Below, in pieces: positions 6,357 through 6,906 of a stretch of DNA of 6,906 nt. The stretch covers positions 1 through 6,906 of the forward strand of contig DKME01000168.1 of the NCBI GenBank assembly GCA_002469525.1, read 5' to 3'. The notes beneath the pieces were generated by a model, which saw nothing but the letters and a program-made list of their open reading frames with translations, searched no databases and was not told where the DNA came from. This stretch comes from Actinobacteria bacterium UBA7422. GTDB taxonomy: Bacteria > Actinomycetota > Actinomycetes > S36-B12. The translations under genes were made by a program, and so were the position numbers. Position 1 is the stretch's first letter; the number at the start of each line of letters is the position of its first letter.

Positions 6357-6906
6357 AAGACCGCCGCCGAACTTGGTAGTGCATCAGCCTCACGCAAATA
6401 CATGGGTGCCACGCCAACAGGCTGACCATGTTCGGCACATGCTGCAATATCAATTGCGTGCGGGAGCACGTCGGTGATCAACTCAATCCCCAACTCACGT
6501 GCACGGTCTTCAACAACACCGGTCAAGTCAACGCTGGGGCCGGTAAGCCTGTCACCGTCAAGGTCAAACCTTGCCCAGTAGAACTCCTTGCGACGGGCGT
6601 CGGTTGCCACCATGAACTCACGCTCAGATTGAACTCGCCCGTCCCGAATCACAGCATGCGCAACAGCATCAAGTGAGCAAACACCAACAATGGGAACCGA
6701 CCAAGCCGCAGAAAGTCCCTGGGCAAAAGCAATCCCCACCCGCAGGCCGGTGTAAGGACCTGGCCCAACACCGCATGCGATCAACTCGGGTAAGTCGTCC
6801 GGATTGCAGTCCAATTGAGTGAATAACGTTCCGATCGCTTCAACGTGACCACGGGGATCGGTGTGACTAGCCGTGGCTACAACAACACCTGATTCAACAA
6901 TTGCCA
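6353..6906 (-). CDS. tsaB: t6A37 complex subunit TsaB, 5' end outside the window
   Basis: TsaB is the non-catalytic partner that pairs with TsaD in tRNA t6A37 synthesis. The frame is open from the right edge of the window to the TGA at 6353-6355. The first codons visible read AIVESGVVVATASHTDPRG, so roughly the first dozen residues with the family's DTA motif are likely missing. The hallmark GVGPGPYTGLRVG lies at 6734-6772, and the end, PMYLREADAL, is like other actinobacterial TsaB proteins. The TTG at 6814 is an internal leucine codon, because conserved sequence continues upstream of it. It is coupled to rimI by a 4-bp overlap. Further operon genes such as tsaE are expected beyond the edge. 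Confidence 0.93.
   Translation of the reverse strand, partial: AIVESGVVVATASHTDPRGHVEAIGTLFTQLDCNPDDLPELIACGVGPGPYTGLRVGIAFAQGLSAAWSVPIVGVCSLDAVAHAVIRDGRVQSEREFMVATDARRKEFYWARFDLDGDRLTGPSVDLTGVVEDRARELGIELITDVLPHAIDIAACAEHGQPVGVAPMYLREADALPSSAAVL

Noticed and set aside
6353..6814. TTG at 6814 as the true start of tsaB
   Set aside because: The same frame continues to the window edge with TsaB-like sequence, so the gene is cut by the window and not started here.

Overview
This window is the conserved whiB3/whiD - groEL1 - groES - tsaD - rimI - tsaB neighbourhood of an actinomycete. Three things support that assignment: a WhiB-family Fe-S regulator, which is an actinobacterial family; a GroEL1-type chaperonin with a histidine-rich tail; and two CIRCE (HrcA) operators in front of groES. 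By eye the base composition is only moderately GC-rich (roughly mid-50s %), which is low for the phylum. A small-genome aquatic or otherwise lower-GC lineage is possible, but the genus cannot be told from this sequence. The gene order follows the Mycobacterium tuberculosis Rv3416-Rv3421c block, with two genes added between groES and tsaD.

Left part (1-2818): a whiB3/whiD-like regulator on the + strand converges on groL across a perfect 40-bp palindromic terminator, with a short 15-bp tandem repeat beside it. The groES-groL chaperonin operon is read leftward from a promoter interleaved with two CIRCE elements. The groES-groL gap of 166 bp holds a long bulged hairpin capped by a UUCG tetraloop.

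Middle part (2819-4860): a divergent gene for a class I SAM-dependent methyltransferase of the actinobacterial THUMP-like family starts next to the groES control region, with no visible ribosome-binding site and possibly as a leaderless transcript. Its 3' end overlaps by 38 bp the 3' end of a convergent gene for a secreted NodB-type polysaccharide deacetylase.

Right part (4861-6906): tsaB (5' end cut off by the window), rimI and tsaD form a tightly coupled leftward operon in which each stop codon overlaps the next start by 4 bp. TsaB and TsaD belong to the tRNA t6A37 modification machinery. RimI is a ribosomal-protein N-acetyltransferase. Together with the chaperonins the block is about protein synthesis and folding quality, with one redox/developmental regulator and one cell-envelope enzyme attached.

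I see no mobile element, CRISPR array, RNA gene or phage gene. I found no evidence of a wholly new system. The points most worth checking are RNA or DNA control elements around groES-groL, the uncharacterised methyltransferase beside the CIRCE region, and the convergent gene overlap.
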